Positions 33,251 to 45,023 of a stretch of 64,000 nucleotides of DNA are shown piece after piece. The first letter of the stretch is position 1. Each line of letters opens with the position of its first letter. The position numbers and the translations under genes are program-made. Source of the DNA: Prostheceraeus crozeri. Taxonomy: Eukaryota > Platyhelminthes > Polycladida > Euryleptidae. The DNA lies in NCBI GenBank assembly GCA_907163375.1, contig CAJQUW010016162.1, forward strand, positions 248,001-312,000, written 5' to 3'. Below the pieces are notes generated by a model that was given only the letters and a program-made list of their open reading frames with translations, did not search any database and was not told where the DNA came from.

Positions 33251-35907
33251 TGACACTTCGCAGCACGCCATGCCTCTTTGTTGACTCTGCAGTTGATGCA
33301 GCATTCTGAGAGCTAGAAACTACTGAGGTTGATTTTATTACAGGAATGTGACTGATCTAAATAATCGACGTCGAAGTGTACTTGACACACAGGGGCAAGT
33401 AGAAGGATGCAGTTGCAAGATATCATTCATGCTGTATTGGTAGCGTGACCATCGCAAGGTCAGATGACTTACAGCATGAAAGGATGAATTTACTTAATCC
33501 CCAAGCCGCTTGCAAGATGTGGTGTGTGGAGAAGATAGCCATTCCGATATGATTTCAGCCAATAATGTAACTATCTGTGAAATCAACATTTTGGTGAATG
33601 CTTTGCAGACGAACCGCTTAGGGCAATTGAAACCGAAGCAACATGCAACCAGTTCAACCCTTGAACTTTGAAGACCCCGGCCGTCTGATTCTGATATTAC
33701 TATGGTGAGCATCTTCTGGGCATCTGCTGCAAATTGATGGTGTATGGCTTAACTACACAATATGTTTTTATCAATTATAGCGTGAAAGCGTCTTAACACA
33801 ATTTTGGAAATAGTTTGATGGCGATAGTTAAGTCGTGTTGAATACAACTCATCAAATAGAAATTTCTGAAAATACATGCGAATTATAAATAGTCTGCTAC
33901 TATGCCAGTGCTATATTGGGCAGAAAAAATACAGTGACGGCATGATAATCTATTCATTTTATGACTTCGGATCCGCTATGAGTAGTTTAAAACTGATTCT
34001 ACTATTCGTACTTATAAAGCATGGACTCACCCTTCTATATATCATGGGTAATGGGATATTTTTGTGAACAGTGTGGAGGACCTTCATGTCTTCTTGATTT
34101 CTATGTGCTTCCGGCTACCGTCTGTTAATGCGAGTTGTTCATATGTGAATATCAATGCTATCCTGTGTATCACTTCACTACTCAAGGGCAGATATTTCAG
34201 TTAGACCTAATACAAGGTCTTAGCAACTACGAGCTTTTATAAAATCCGTCAAATCTATTATGAGTAGTGTTTGAAGATTGTCACTATTATTCATGTAATA
34301 ATTACATAGATGCTCCTATGGACTTAATGTATGCTTTGTCAGTGGCCTATGAGTAATATGAATTGATTAACATGCGCAATTTTGCAGGAAGTTGACAAAA
34401 ATCCCCGATTTTCAAAACGTTCTAATAAAGGTCATATGCTTTTATGTTGCCATGGGCCAAATTTGATAAAAAATAGGATATGCTATCACAAATACGTAGA
34501 AACTAAAATCAATATCAAAAGATGTGTGGGGCCTCTAGGATAATTCCGGGTAAAATACGGTTGATTCGCAAGGGCATCAAGTCTAGCATGCGTCATTCCA
34601 TAAGTGACAAAGACAGTCGTTCAAATACAAGTGCTCCCCTGTGAACTTTTATTCGCATTGAAAATTTGCATATGTACAGTTATGGATAAAACAATGTACA
34701 TCATATCCACTTGCACATTTTTTTAATTTTCGGTGCGGATAAAATTTTCCTGGATAGTACTTGCCTTTTTGCTGTCTTAGGATGCGTTTACACGCGCAAC
34801 TTGATTGTTGATATTTTCTACTGACACTGAGAGGTTATAATCTGATGAATCAATGCACTTCTCTTTGTCATCATTCTTAATTCATATTGTCTGGTGAAGC
34901 ACGAAGGTCGATTATTGAAGAATTGCTTCTGCGTCGATTGTTTGTCCATTCTTTTCTGACTCATCATGGATCGAAAAGTGTCAGTAATTAAGTTACACGT
35001 GTGAACGCAGCCCTACTCATCATATGATGAATTGTCACTCGTGCGCCGCGATCACTTATATGCACAGAATTGAATATTTTGTTTATCTGCTTCGGTTTGC
35101 TAGAAGTGTGATTAATACGAAATGGACGGCACATCGAGGAACCTATTAAGTGGGTCAAAAGGAATTCCTAATACCTTACAGAGATAAGAAAAACGTCGTG
35201 CATCGCTTGCGGATTAATGTGAGTTCCAGCAAAGTGCTTCGATTGCCAAAATTCCTCTAGATTCGAAGCATTCAGATCATTGCGCACAAGTTTTCTCCAA
35301 AATGTTGGCCCTTCCGATCATTATTTAAAAAAGTAGCAGACATGCGAAAATTAGTTCACTTTATGTTTTCACATCCCCTCCTCGGCATTTCTCATTATAT
35401 AGTGCATACACTGAATCGAATGTTAACCAAGACAGGGATGTGTGTTTTGGTGTGTGCGAAGTGATATCACAGCACGCACGCTTCTCTCACTGGCTCTGGT
35501 GTCCTCTGCTGACAGCTTATTGTTTGCCATTCCCAATAGAAAGCGATCCACAAATTTTCCATTCGAGAAGGAGGAAGTTGTTTAATTCTGTGATGTGCCA
35601 TTTCGATATTAAGGTTAGATACAACCCTTACTTTCTAGGAATCCGAAGCGCGCACAGATGCATCAAATTCTGTGCTAATGTATGTCTACCTGTATGTATC
35701 ACTTCACTTAGACTAAGATGCTATATGACTAGTGCCTCATGCCAATGTACACAAAAACTTCTACTTTGCTTGCACTGACTATAGAGCGATGACTGAGAAC
35801 TTCTGCTGTTGCCGGGTCAGGGTGCAGCAGTTATCGTTTTCTTTTCGATTCAGCATTGTCGTGAAGAAATTATTTGATGCAATTCTCAAATTTATTTGTG
35901 ATTTCAG
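33251..35907. other. Intron sequence, unassigned
   Basis: No exon recognised. Near 35066 a CAGAATTGAATATTTTGT-ATCTGCTTCGG stretch matches one near 16220, so a fragment of the same repeat family is present. Confidence 0.35.
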
Positions 35908-36139
35908 CGTTTTCTACGTGTTTTATGAGCAATATCTTACAATTTGGAGGATGACCTGGATGAGTTTAGGATCTTGCATTGCAACAATTACAGTGGTAAC
36001 TTTGATATTACTTGGATTGGATATTTACTCAACTCTCATTATTGTAATTACATTGGTGATGATTATGTCAAGTCTGGCGGGACTGATGTTTTTATGGAGT
36101 ATTCCACTCAATGCCCTTTCTTTGGTCAATTTAGTCGTC
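35908..36139 (+). CDS. NPC1: NPC1 exon g (first helices of the C-terminal transmembrane bundle)
   Basis: After TTTCAG, before GTAAGT. Reads VFYVFYEQYLTIWRMTWMSL, then two or three helices (VVTLILLGLDIYSTLIIVIT, MIMSSLAGLMFLWSIPLNAL) and SLVNLVV. YEQYLTI and LNALSLVNLV are strongly conserved in NPC1. Ends in phase 0. Confidence 0.94.
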
Positions 36140-38951
36140 GTAAGTATCTACACTACTTTTTAATGATAATCTAGTAGTTAAGCTGATAGTTTAGTAAAGA
36201 AATTCAGTTAAACCATTCAGAAATAGAAATTTATCTTTTAGACAAATGATTGATGCATCATTCTAGTTTTAATTAAAACCGTCAAAATATTGATTCTAAT
36301 TGACAGTAGAGATAGAAACCGGACCCGGTCGCCCTTAACCTATGGCTTCCTTGTGAATTCAATCCATTAAACTAGATGTAATGCATTGTGTTAGACAGAA
36401 TTTTGTATGTATCATTTTGTGTGAAATAAAACAAATAATACATGAAAAAATGCAACGCATGAAACCAATGTCTGTATAAAGCTTATGCTGTTAAATTGGT
36501 AGCCTACAATAATTCGTGGATAACTTGCTTCATAAAACCTCTTCCCTTGAAAGTTAGAAACTTCAGCCTGTATTGTTTATTCTACTATTAGGCTACATGT
36601 ATTAGAAATAGAAAGATATCGGTATCATTTAATGCAGTGGCACTCTTTGCTGATTACTTCTTACGATTGGTAAAAATATCGTTATATCTGCATTTGTGCT
36701 ATTTTCATCTTATACGAGGCCTATGCTATGTGTGTTTCGTTTCTCGATCAGATATGTTGTAAGTAATGTAGCTTAGTCATGCATGTTGTTCTAATCAGGA
36801 AATTATTAGGCTGTAGACGTAAACAGGGTTGATGATCAGAGATAACCTATGCCGATAATTAAAACTTTTAGCTGAATACATGGCTTCAATTCCGCAATAA
36901 CAAATTTGTGTAATAAATAGTAATCAATATGAACATTAGATACATATGTATGTATTTTGGATGTACGTCTATGCTACCTGACGAGCATAAGTGAGTCTGA
37001 TGCTTCAAAGTGAAATAGATTATAATGTCAGTACCGTCGCCTGCTTACTTTTCACGTATTTGCTGTTCTTTTTAATGATTGAAAAACATATTCGCTAAGT
37101 CGAACTGAGGGATTTTGTATGCATGGATCATAAATGGATAGATATAAGATGCGGTACATAGCCTCCATATAGGATAAATATGACTATTTTTCAAATATCA
37201 AGCCTGCGTATGCATGCTTGCTGTGTAAGAGAACTCAATTGGTTTCTCCTGAACATATTAACGAAAGGCATAAGATTGCATTTTTGTAGACATACATTTA
37301 TTTTATTTTAAACCTATTTAGGAGTTGTTTTTTTACGATTATTCATCAGGATATATTTTTTATATTATGTGAAAACCTTAATAAAATCAGCATGCATGCG
37401 TCACAATAATTAATTTCGGAAAAACAGCTTCTTCTTCGATGCTGTTTATTTTGTATTTGTAGTATTTTCGATAGACAGAACGGCGGTCATCTCTCAGGGC
37501 AGGTGACACAATGTAATCGCAATGTCCAGACGCTCTGCATCATTTACTACAGCCGAACACATTTCATCACCTTAATTAAGCGGAACAAATGGAAATTAAA
37601 ATAAACAAATTTTGCTTTGACATTAGTTTCATCTTATCTTTCTAATTCTATTTCAATTTTGTTTTAGCCCTATGTGTCTACATATTTCTGTTTGGCGCTT
37701 CTAGTTACGTTGTATTCGCTCTTTGGTTTCCCGCTCATTCTTATCATTTTAGCTGTTTACTTGATGTATTATTTTGTATCCTTTTTTATTTGAATTTGTT
37801 AGTATCTATTATTGATGAGAGTTTTCTTTCCAGATTATTTTATTTTGTTTTTCGATTATTTATACCAATAGCTAATTTGCCTTTATATATTTGTTGTGTT
37901 CTGATTTCATTATTGTGTTGCTTTTGTTCTGTCATTTTGTGCGATGGCTATATATCTCCATTTCTTAGTGCTGCATCTGTATGTTAATTTCCATTTGTCC
38001 CACTTGATTGAAGCACATTGCGATTTCATTGTGTCACTTGCCAGCATCGAAGAAATACTAACTGTTTTTTCGATGTGTCACCGATACACAACCAATCAAT
38101 TTTCAAATATTTCATTTCTACGTCATTAGTTTAGAAGACAATGTATTCAGGGGGAAACCGACCGGGGAATCTCAATTAATGAAAGATTTCCAAAGTTTGT
38201 ATGAACGCTTTTGTTTGTACAGGCACAGCAAGTGTGCATACGACACATGAGCCATACATGCGCAGGCTGTGTATTCAAAACGAGATAGTGATGTTATTCT
38301 ATAAGTAGGCCTAGATTGCATCTTATGCACATATCAATAAATCAATATCAATTCCAAAGTAAGTAAAGTTAACACTTTGATCACCATGCGAAAATGGCAC
38401 TGACTCAAAGGAAAAGTAAAGTACATCAAAAAAGAGTGGACGGTATTTACATTATAACCTAATTCACAGTGATATCACTTTGAAGCTTCTGATTCTTGAC
38501 TGTGACTGTCCTCTGCAGGTAACGAAGATGCAAGACTTCGGTCAAACAAAAGTTAACATTGTTTAATCACGCAAATTTGAAATTCTTGATGAAAAATATT
38601 GGAAACGTGAAGTTAGTAGCTTCAATTGACTAAAAATGATCACTGATTCAATATAATTATTATATTGATTACTTATACATAATATAATAATATATTAATT
38701 ATTATATGAAATTTATAATAAGGGATAGAGGAAGTTGCGCACGAGAACATGTGTCATTGATTAATTGTCATCTGCTCAAAATCAGCTGTTTAAATTTTCG
38801 ATTGAGAAAACTTTTACCTAAAAAGGTGTCAAAGTATGCAATTGCAATGAGGATGAAATGCACAATTTTTGTCTTTAGCATGATTGAAAAAAGACAATTT
38901 GAATATCATAGCATCAAAGAAAAGTTAATCGTTTAATTGAGTTCCTTGTAG
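36140..38951. other. Intron sequence, unassigned
   Basis: AT-rich. A hydrophobic open stretch follows an AG at about 37667, but it is not needed by NPC1. No gene recognised. Confidence 0.35.
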
Positions 38952-39699
38952 TAGTCCGGGAGCTAGCGTGAAGTTGTGCAGGGAACGAGGTAGTACATAA
39001 AACTTTCACATAGCATAGTACACCTCTAACCTACTGCAAAACTTCGCGTCTGCCGGATCAGATCATTTGCTTTTCAGAAATAGAGAGGTAAACACAATCC
39101 TATGTATTTCCAGTGGTAAAATTGTGACATTTATGGTGTTGACTCCATTTTTTCGAATTTTTGCTCATAAAAGTTACACAAATTGATATTTTGTTGAACT
39201 GGTTATTATAGAAATCATCTACAGATCATGATCTTTCAAATGAGCTATCATTCAGTGACAGAGGATGAAGCAAAGTGTGCAAACAGACACTTTTCGTTGG
39301 TGTAACTGCAAATTTTAACATAGAAATTTCAGGAAAATTGTTGATATACTTTAACGAAAAGTGTCTGTTTGCACACTTTGCTTCATCCTCTGTCACTGAA
39401 TGATAACTCATTTGAAAGATCATGATCTGTAGATGATTTCTATAATAACCAGTTCAACAAAATACCAATTTGTGTAACTTTTATGAGCAAAAATTCGAAA
39501 AAATGGAGTCAACACCATAAATGTCACAATTTTACCACTGGAAATACATAGGATTGTGTTTACCTCTCTATTTCTGAAAAGCAAATGATCTGATCCGGCA
39601 GACGCGAAGTTTTGCAGTAGGTTAGAGGTGTACTATGCTATGTGAAAGTTTTATGTACTACCTCGTTCCCTGCACAACTTAACGCTAGCTCCCGGACTA
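38952..39699. mobile_element. 748 bp fold-back element with 346-348 bp arms
   Basis: The left arm 38952-39297 and right arm 39352-39699 are near-perfect inverted copies around a 54 bp loop. The ends are TAGTCCGGGAGCTAGCG and its complement. No coding capacity. The RNA or single strand would form a hairpin of almost the full length. A single-arm relative lies at 18590-18830. Confidence 0.9.
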
Positions 39700-39950
39700 T
39701 AGTAGCAAGTCAAATGGAAATAGGCATGTACTGACTACAGATTTATGTTAAATTGGTGTACTAGTAAAAGCAAAATCGCTATCAAGATAGATTGTATAAA
39801 AATATATTAAAATATATCCAAGTGTACACGCATGCAACATGGGGTTTTTACAGATTAGTAGACGACCTTGCTATTGTTTAGTGAAAATAAGCAGATTTTT
39901 TTGAATTATGATGCAGAAATTTATAAATAAATTATAGTGATGTCATTAGT

Positions 39951-42091
39951 CTAGGGCGAATAAAAGTCCAAAAAGTACAAATTCTTAAGATAGGTCAATT
40001 TTACATAAGATCCTCAAATCTGGTCTTCAAATTTGATCTGCTAACCCCCTTGAGCAGTTATTAGGTCCAAATAAGGTACAAAAAAATCGTTAGGTACAAA
40101 AATGTTAAACAAGCTGATAGGCCTATTATGAAGCTCATCTTCATTTTTCCTATCCCTATTTGATCTATCGTTGCTGTTGTCATTCATTTTTTAAATGATC
40201 TGTCATTTTTACTCCCATTCGACCTCCCGTTCCTGATCCTCGCTACACGTCACACACAGAGAGCAAGAGCAGATAGCTGAGCCGGCTATGATGATTGTTT
40301 TCGGACAAGCTCGTGTAATCGTGAGATGACGTTGCTTGCCAAAATCAGACCACGAACCTGATTGGCAGAGAAGAGGTCCTATTGTATTTCAAGAAACAGA
40401 GCGCATATTTTCTCCGTGTGTGTGAAGATATCGACCAGCAAGTGCGTCATACTGACTGCTGAGGTAAACGTCTCTTCGCTCAAGTATTGTTCGCGTCTTC
40501 CACCATGCCGAAAATTGCTGCGACCAAGTCATCGAAAGTGAAAACATACACTGAAAAATATCCGAAGGAATTCAGTGCAGCCCCGAACAGCGAACTTTTC
40601 TGCAAACTGTGTGAGAACATTGTGAAATGTGACAAATCCTACCACGTTGAAAGTCATCGAAATTCTAGAAGGCACAGCAATAAACTTTCAAGCTCTGTTT
40701 CCTTATCTTCGTCGCAATCGTTCTTGACTTCAGAACCAGCTACATTTACCGCAATGATTACTAAGGCATTCCTAGAAGCTGACATACCGCTTCATAAGTT
40801 GCAGCATGCTTCCATTGAAGAATTGTTCGCCTACATGAAGAAGCCATTGCCCTCTGTTTCTGCGTGCCGACAACTTGTGCCGAAATTAGCAGCCGATGAA
40901 AAAGAGAATTTGAAATCCAGATTATCCGGTAGGAATATCTTTCTAGTTGTTGACGAATCTGAAGTTCAAAGAAAGAAGTTCGTGAATGTTCTCGCTGGAA
41001 GTCTGGAAACTCCAGACAAAGTATGGCTTTATGACTGCGTTCCTCTGATCAAGAGTCTTAACAGCGCCATGGTCTGTCAAATCGTCGACGACTGCACTCG
41101 TGACTTAAATGCGGCACGGAGCGACTTCTTCCTTCTTTTATCCGATTGTGCACGATACATGAAATCAGCCGGCCAGCAATTAAAAAGCTTCTACCCTCGC
41201 CTATTTCATGTCACATGTACTGCACATCTGCTTTACAACTGTGCAATGAAGGTACGAACTCATTATCCGGCAATAGACCGTCTGATTGCTTCCATAAAAG
41301 CAGCAACTGTAAAAAATGGTGACAGAAGGCAACAGTTTTCGGAAATAGGTCAACCCCCAAAGCCCGCACTAACCAGATGGGGTACGTGGTTAGAGGCTGA
41401 GTTCTGGTACGCAGAGCACTTACCGACCATTCGCAATATTGTGGAGACCTGGGAAGGAGATGGTGTTCTAGTCACTCGTGCCAAGGCTACGGTCATGGAT
41501 GAAAATCTGCAAACTGAGCTTCGTAGTGTTTTAGATTATCGCTCAATTGCTTCATTGCTGCATACGATGACCTCGTCAGTCAGCACAATCTCACATGCCT
41601 TCGGAAGTCTTTCCGAGATCAGCTTTGGTCAAGATATCTGTGACATAAAGGCGTACATACAAGCGCATTCAAAAAAATGACCTGTCTGCAATAATAGAGA
41701 CGACAATGCAAGATGTCTCTCCTGCTGATTACAATCTCCTACGGCACGCTCAGCCCTCGTCTGCTGTGGTTGAGAGGAGTTTTTCGATATTGAAAAAACA
41801 TCTTGAAAGACAACAGAAATTTTTGCCTCGAAAACATTCGTTGTTATGTGATTCTCAATTTCAACTCATCAGTGTAAACAAGTGAATGCATTATTAATGC
41901 ATGTATATCTTTTCAGCGAAAATACTTGGATAATATTCTGTTCATTTTTGTGAATTCATTTGAGATCGGGTCTTAAATATATGATGTAATATCGAAATTA
42001 ATTAATATTATAGGTTCAAAAATAAGGTCAAAATTTTGAGATTTTGGGGTACAAAAGGCGGATTTTTAGGTACTGAAAAAAATCGCCCTAG
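39951..42091 (+). mobile_element. Nearly intact hAT transposon (2,141 bp)
   Basis: Terminal CTAGGGCGA and its complement TCGCCCTAG mark the ends. The 8 bp on each side are TCATTAGT (39943-39950) and TCATTACT (42092-42099), an 8 bp target duplication with one change, as expected for hAT. One transposase gene lies inside, broken by a 1-base shift. It sits in the last large NPC1 intron, just upstream of exon h. Confidence 0.9.
40505..41885 (+). pseudogene. hAT transposase, one frameshift
   Basis: ATG at 40505 (CACCATG). A BED-like zinc finger with FCKLCE and HVESHRNSRRH lies near residues 30-60. The catalytic RNase H-like region includes FLVVDESEVQRKKF and FLLLSDCARYM. PALTRWGTWLEAEFWYAEHL is the conserved hAT RW block. 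At 41668-41680 a run of seven A shifts the frame to a stop. In the next frame the hATC dimerisation segment continues (SAVVERSFSILKKHL) to a stop at 41883-41885. One extra A explains the break. Confidence 0.85.
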
Positions 42092-42238
42092 TCATTACTG
42101 ATTATTCCCTATAAGCGCCATGCTTCAAGGAATATTTGCATTAGTTCAGACTGATGAATTAATCAGTTTCGGTGAATTTCAATCTCATGATCATTTCATT
42201 TTCAGCACTTTTTACTAGTGAATGCAAAATATTTTCAG

Positions 42239-42515
42239 GCTATCGGTATTGGTGTGGAATTCTGTTCTCATATTGTTCGTTCCTTCGCCATGAGCACTCA
42301 AGGTGACCGTCGAGATCGTGCTCATTTTGCACTTTCGCATATGGGAAGTTCTGTTCTCAGTGGCATCACATTGACCAAATTGGCTGGAATCATTGTCCTG
42401 GCATTTGCGAAGTCACAACTATTCAGGATCTTCTATTTTCGAATGTTTTTGGGCATCGTGATTTTCGGCGCTCTCCATGGTCTCGTATTCCTGCCAGTTT
42501 TGCTGAGTTATGTTG
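42239..42515 (+). CDS. NPC1: NPC1 exon h (C-terminal transmembrane helices)
   Basis: After TTTTCAG in phase 0: [54 protein letters not shown] and [13 protein letters not shown], the best conserved stretch of NPC1. It ends at a strong donor (GTTG/GTGAGT). If the donor is skipped, the frame runs 18 more codons to TGA at 42569-42571, followed at once by AAATAAATAAAG, a likely poly(A) signal. Two 3' ends are therefore possible. Confidence 0.94.
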
Positions 42516-42574
42516 GTGAGTCTGATGATTTTCAAATTATATTTCACACTCCGCAAGGAAAGTCCGTTTGAAGA

Positions 42575-42590
42575 TTAAATAAATAAAGAA
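42575..42590 (+). promoter_or_regulatory. Possible poly(A) signal for NPC1 read-through form
   Basis: AAATAAATAAAG lies a few bases after the TGA that ends the unspliced form of exon h. Confidence 0.4.
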
Positions 42591-42703
42591 GATGCTATGT
42601 AGATTCATGAAGAAGATTTCTATTTAGTCATGTAATTAGCTTACTTGGACTATGACGTCATCAATTATCAAACTGTGACGTCATGAATTTTGTTTTGTTC
42701 CAG

Positions 42704-42774
42704 TCTATAGCCACGATTGTTCGACATTAACGGAACATCAAGCAATCAATGTGTTAGAACAATACATTCAGTAA
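42704..42774 (+). CDS. NPC1: NPC1 terminal exon i (candidate)
   Basis: A strong acceptor (TTTTGTTCCAG) at 42703 joins in phase 1 to the exon h donor and gives 23 further codons, YSHDCSTLTEHQAIN onward, ending in TAA at 42772-42774. Intron length would be 188 bases. The human protein also ends with a short cytosolic tail. I see no dileucine lysosomal signal like the human one, so this exon is an inference. Confidence 0.6.
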
Positions 42775-42794
42775 CATGCTAAAATCAGCGGTGG

Positions 42795-43310
42795 CAGTTT
42801 GAGTAATCGTAGCCTAGTGGTTACCGATTTGGCAAGCTACCACGATGGGCGAGGGTTTCAATTCCACCGATGAGCAACTTTTTCGATGTTTATCTACGAG
42901 TAGTAGTAGTTCGTTATCTGGCTCTTGCAGCTGCCCTCAGTATTTGCATTTTGGCAGTAGCGTCTACGATCAAAATTATGATCCTCTCGCTTTCTGTCAT
43001 CACACCACGGTCTATGACTGCCAGGGAATTTTGCGCTTGAATTGTTCAAGTCTGTTGACCAAGGCCCAGTCGAACTGGCATTGTGGCATTTTCTCTGATT
43101 ATCAGTCTCACGGCAAAGCCAGGATAAACAAACGCAGAGCAGGCTGATACATAGTCCTCCAGTTTGTTCAGCCATTCTAGTTTGGCTAGTTTGGGCCATT
43201 CCAAGCCTCACTGAAGAGCCCTTGCTGGACGAAATGCTGCGAAGCAGTTTTGTGTTTAAATTGTTCAAGTCTGTGGACATCTTTCTATTCTATGCCCAGG
43301 TGAAAGGTCA
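42795..43310 (+). mobile_element. tRNA-derived SINE-like sequence
   Basis: CGTAGCCTAGTGGTTACCGA (A box) and, 30 bases on, GAGGGTTTCAATTCCACC (B box) form a tRNA-like head followed by TTTTT. In the body the phrase TTGTTCAAGTCTGTKGAC occurs twice (about 43037 and 43260), suggesting an internal duplication. Terminal duplications were not found. Confidence 0.5.
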
Positions 43311-43329
43311 ATCTGCAATCTTTGTGATT

Positions 43330-43570
43330 ATTAAGTGAATAGCAGATAAAACATTTTTGAGAAGTAATTTTTGAAAGAAATAAGAACGAAATTTTTCCCA
43401 ACGTTTCGCTCATAGTCCGTAGAGCATTCTCAAGGGTACAGATAAAACTTGAACTGATAACAAAATTTGAAAGTCAAAATTTGAAAAACATTAGAGTGGA
43501 AACTAGGTTAAAGGGACTAAAGTAAATCTTACATTTGCAAAGCTCACTTATATGTAAAAACATCTGGTAA
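43330..43570 (-). mobile_element. 3' part of a Penelope-like element, left of the Polinton
   Basis: On the minus strand the sequence TTGAGAATGCTCTACGGACT leads to a stem (GCTC...GAGC) closed by CGAAACGTTGGG. That is the stem-loop plus GAAAC arrangement found in 3' regions of Penelope-like elements, some of which encode hammerhead ribozymes. Its coding end lies at 57645-57902, on the other side of the Polinton. Confidence 0.5.
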
Positions 43571-43576
43571 ATTGTG
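43571..43576. repeat. Left target-site duplication of the Polinton (ATTGTG)
   Basis: ATTGTG here and at 57609-57614. Six-base duplications are the rule for Polinton integrases. Confidence 0.95.
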
Positions 43577-44183
43577 AGTAGTTATAGGTATGAGATCCGG
43601 CGCATCGCTTCGCTCAGCACCGGATCCCACACCCCAGGTAGATACAAAAATGAAAAAATGAAAAAATGAGGGTCCTCTTGAAATTTATAAAAAATTGTTA
43701 AAATTAGGGACCTCTTGAAATTTAGCAAATCAAAATGCAAAATAGGGTCCTCTTGAAATTTAGCCAATCTAAATGCAAATTAGGGTCCTCTTGAAATTTA
43801 ACAAATCTAAATGCAAATTAGGGTCCTCCTAAAATTAACAAATCAAAAATGCAAATAAGGGCCTTCTGAAATTTAGCAAAAACAAAAATGAATATGATTA
43901 AAAATATTCATTTAAAAATGGAAGATGTAAAAACAAAAGAACCATCAGCCCCCTTATATCCTTCATTATCATATGAAATGGATAAAGCAAAACACAAAGA
44001 TAGAGTCAGGTACATGAAAGATAAGGAAGCGCAATTATTACTTAGATTAGAACATTATAATAAATTAAGAAAAAGATGGACTATAGTGAAGAATGTAACA
44101 CAAGGAGTTGGAGCATTTTTAACAATTTCTTTAGGCGCTCTCACTATTGTCATTTCATCTGGCGTTCTTACAATTCCTGTTGT
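43577..44183. repeat. Polinton left terminal inverted repeat (607 bp)
   Basis: Matches the complement of 57002-57608 with about four base differences seen by eye and no net gap. It contains a 38 bp tandem array (43668-43875) and the first 89 codons of a gene. Confidence 0.93.
43668..43875. repeat. 38 bp tandem array inside left TIR
   Basis: Five or six imperfect units beginning AGGGTCCTCTTGAAATTTAG and ending near ATGCAAATT. The mirror array is at 57310-57517. It could bind the element's own replication or integration proteins; this is an inference from position only. Confidence 0.85.
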
Positions 44184-44190
44184 AATGTAA
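43918..44190 (+). pseudogene. Truncated Polinton membrane protein, left TIR copy
   Basis: ATG at 43918 is chosen for its TTTAAAAATGG context; an upstream ATG lies at 43888. It reads PSAPLYPSLSYEMDKAKHKD, a basic helix (LRLEHYNKLRKRW) and a hydrophobic segment (FLTISLGALTIVISSGVLTI). Such short-linker, coiled, single-membrane-span proteins are common in Polintons; their role is unknown. The frame stops 7 bases after the TIR ends, so the copy is truncated. The next ORF begins in the same frame 43 bases on, which suggests an earlier longer gene. Confidence 0.6.
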
Positions 44191-44232
44191 TTGTAATGTA
44201 CATTCCTGTGTAATGCTGGCGTTCAATCTGAT

Positions 44233-45021
44233 ATGTTAGAAAAAATGCACCTAACTGAACAAGTGAAAACTGATTTTGAAAAAACTATTGCCCCACTCAA
44301 AATTCTTGAGAAAGAACTCGCAGTTCGTGATAAACGAATTGATATATCTGATCCAGTGCAGAAAACCATCATGGATGATTATGGTTTGTTAGAAGCAAAC
44401 ATAGACAAGAAATTACCGAAATCTATGCTATTTGAACATTCTACAATTTTTCTTGGTGCTAAGCCATCGCTTAGATTTTTCTTGGGTGGCGAAGAATTAT
44501 TTATAAATACTAAAGAAAGTTTAATTTTTGCACCAGACAAAACACCTTTCAGTTTAGACAGAAATTTGGTGGATTTATTAAGAGGAGCGGATTTAGATAA
44601 CTATCATACTGATGATCTACTGAAATACAAAACTATGTTAGACAAGGTTGGAACTGTAAAAACTCTTAAGCGTTATAAAAATTTGAATGGCTTATTATTC
44701 AAAACGTCTAGTAGCAGTAAAACAAGAACTGGTTATTCAACACCGCCTGGTTATTCAACACCAATGGCTGCTTCGCCAGCAAGAACTCCTTCTCCAGCAA
44801 GAACTAGTTACCCAAAAACAGGAACAGGTCTAAAAGAGACAACGGTTTTCCTGCCCGATGATCCGCAAGAATTAATAAACAGATTAGAGATTTTATTAGC
44901 TGCAACAAAAGAAGGACATAACTCTAGTTTTAACGAAATACATGCAATCTTAAAAAGACTATCAGAAAAGAAAATTATTAGTGAAAAAGACTACAAAAGC
45001 TTATCTAAATTATTTAGTTAA
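44233..45021 (+). CDS. Polinton protein of unknown function (DUF8207-like)
   Basis: 262 residues. Residues 70-150 have the pattern SLRFFLGGEELFI...LIFAPDKTPFSLD...LVDLLRG and YHTDDLLKYKTML, which I associate with a domain seen in many Polinton proteins (DUF8207); that assignment is from memory. A low-complexity Ser/Pro/Thr linker (GYSTPPGYSTP, ASPARTPSPART) lies near 165-200 and a helical C-terminus follows. An alternative start is 44245 (GAAAAAATG). It ends 2 bases before the next gene. Confidence 0.6.
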   Translation: MLEKMHLTEQVKTDFEKTIAPLKILEKELAVRDKRIDISDPVQKTIMDDYGLLEANIDKKLPKSMLFEHSTIFLGAKPSLRFFLGGEELFINTKESLIFAPDKTPFSLDRNLVDLLRGADLDNYHTDDLLKYKTMLDKVGTVKTLKRYKNLNGLLFKTSSSSKTRTGYSTPPGYSTPMAASPARTPSPARTSYPKTGTGLKETTVFLPDDPQELINRLEILLAATKEGHNSSFNEIHAILKRLSEKKIISEKDYKSLSKLFS

Positions 45022-45023
45022 AA

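Noticed and set aside
37668-37790. Extra NPC1 exon encoding a hydrophobic helix
   Set aside because: Exons g and h join directly in phase 0 and match NPC1 without any insert; this stretch has no good donor.
43668-43875. Regular 38 bp repeats looking like a CRISPR array
   Set aside because: Units are head to tail with no unique spacers, they recur inverted at 57310-57517 and belong to Polinton terminal repeats in an animal genome.
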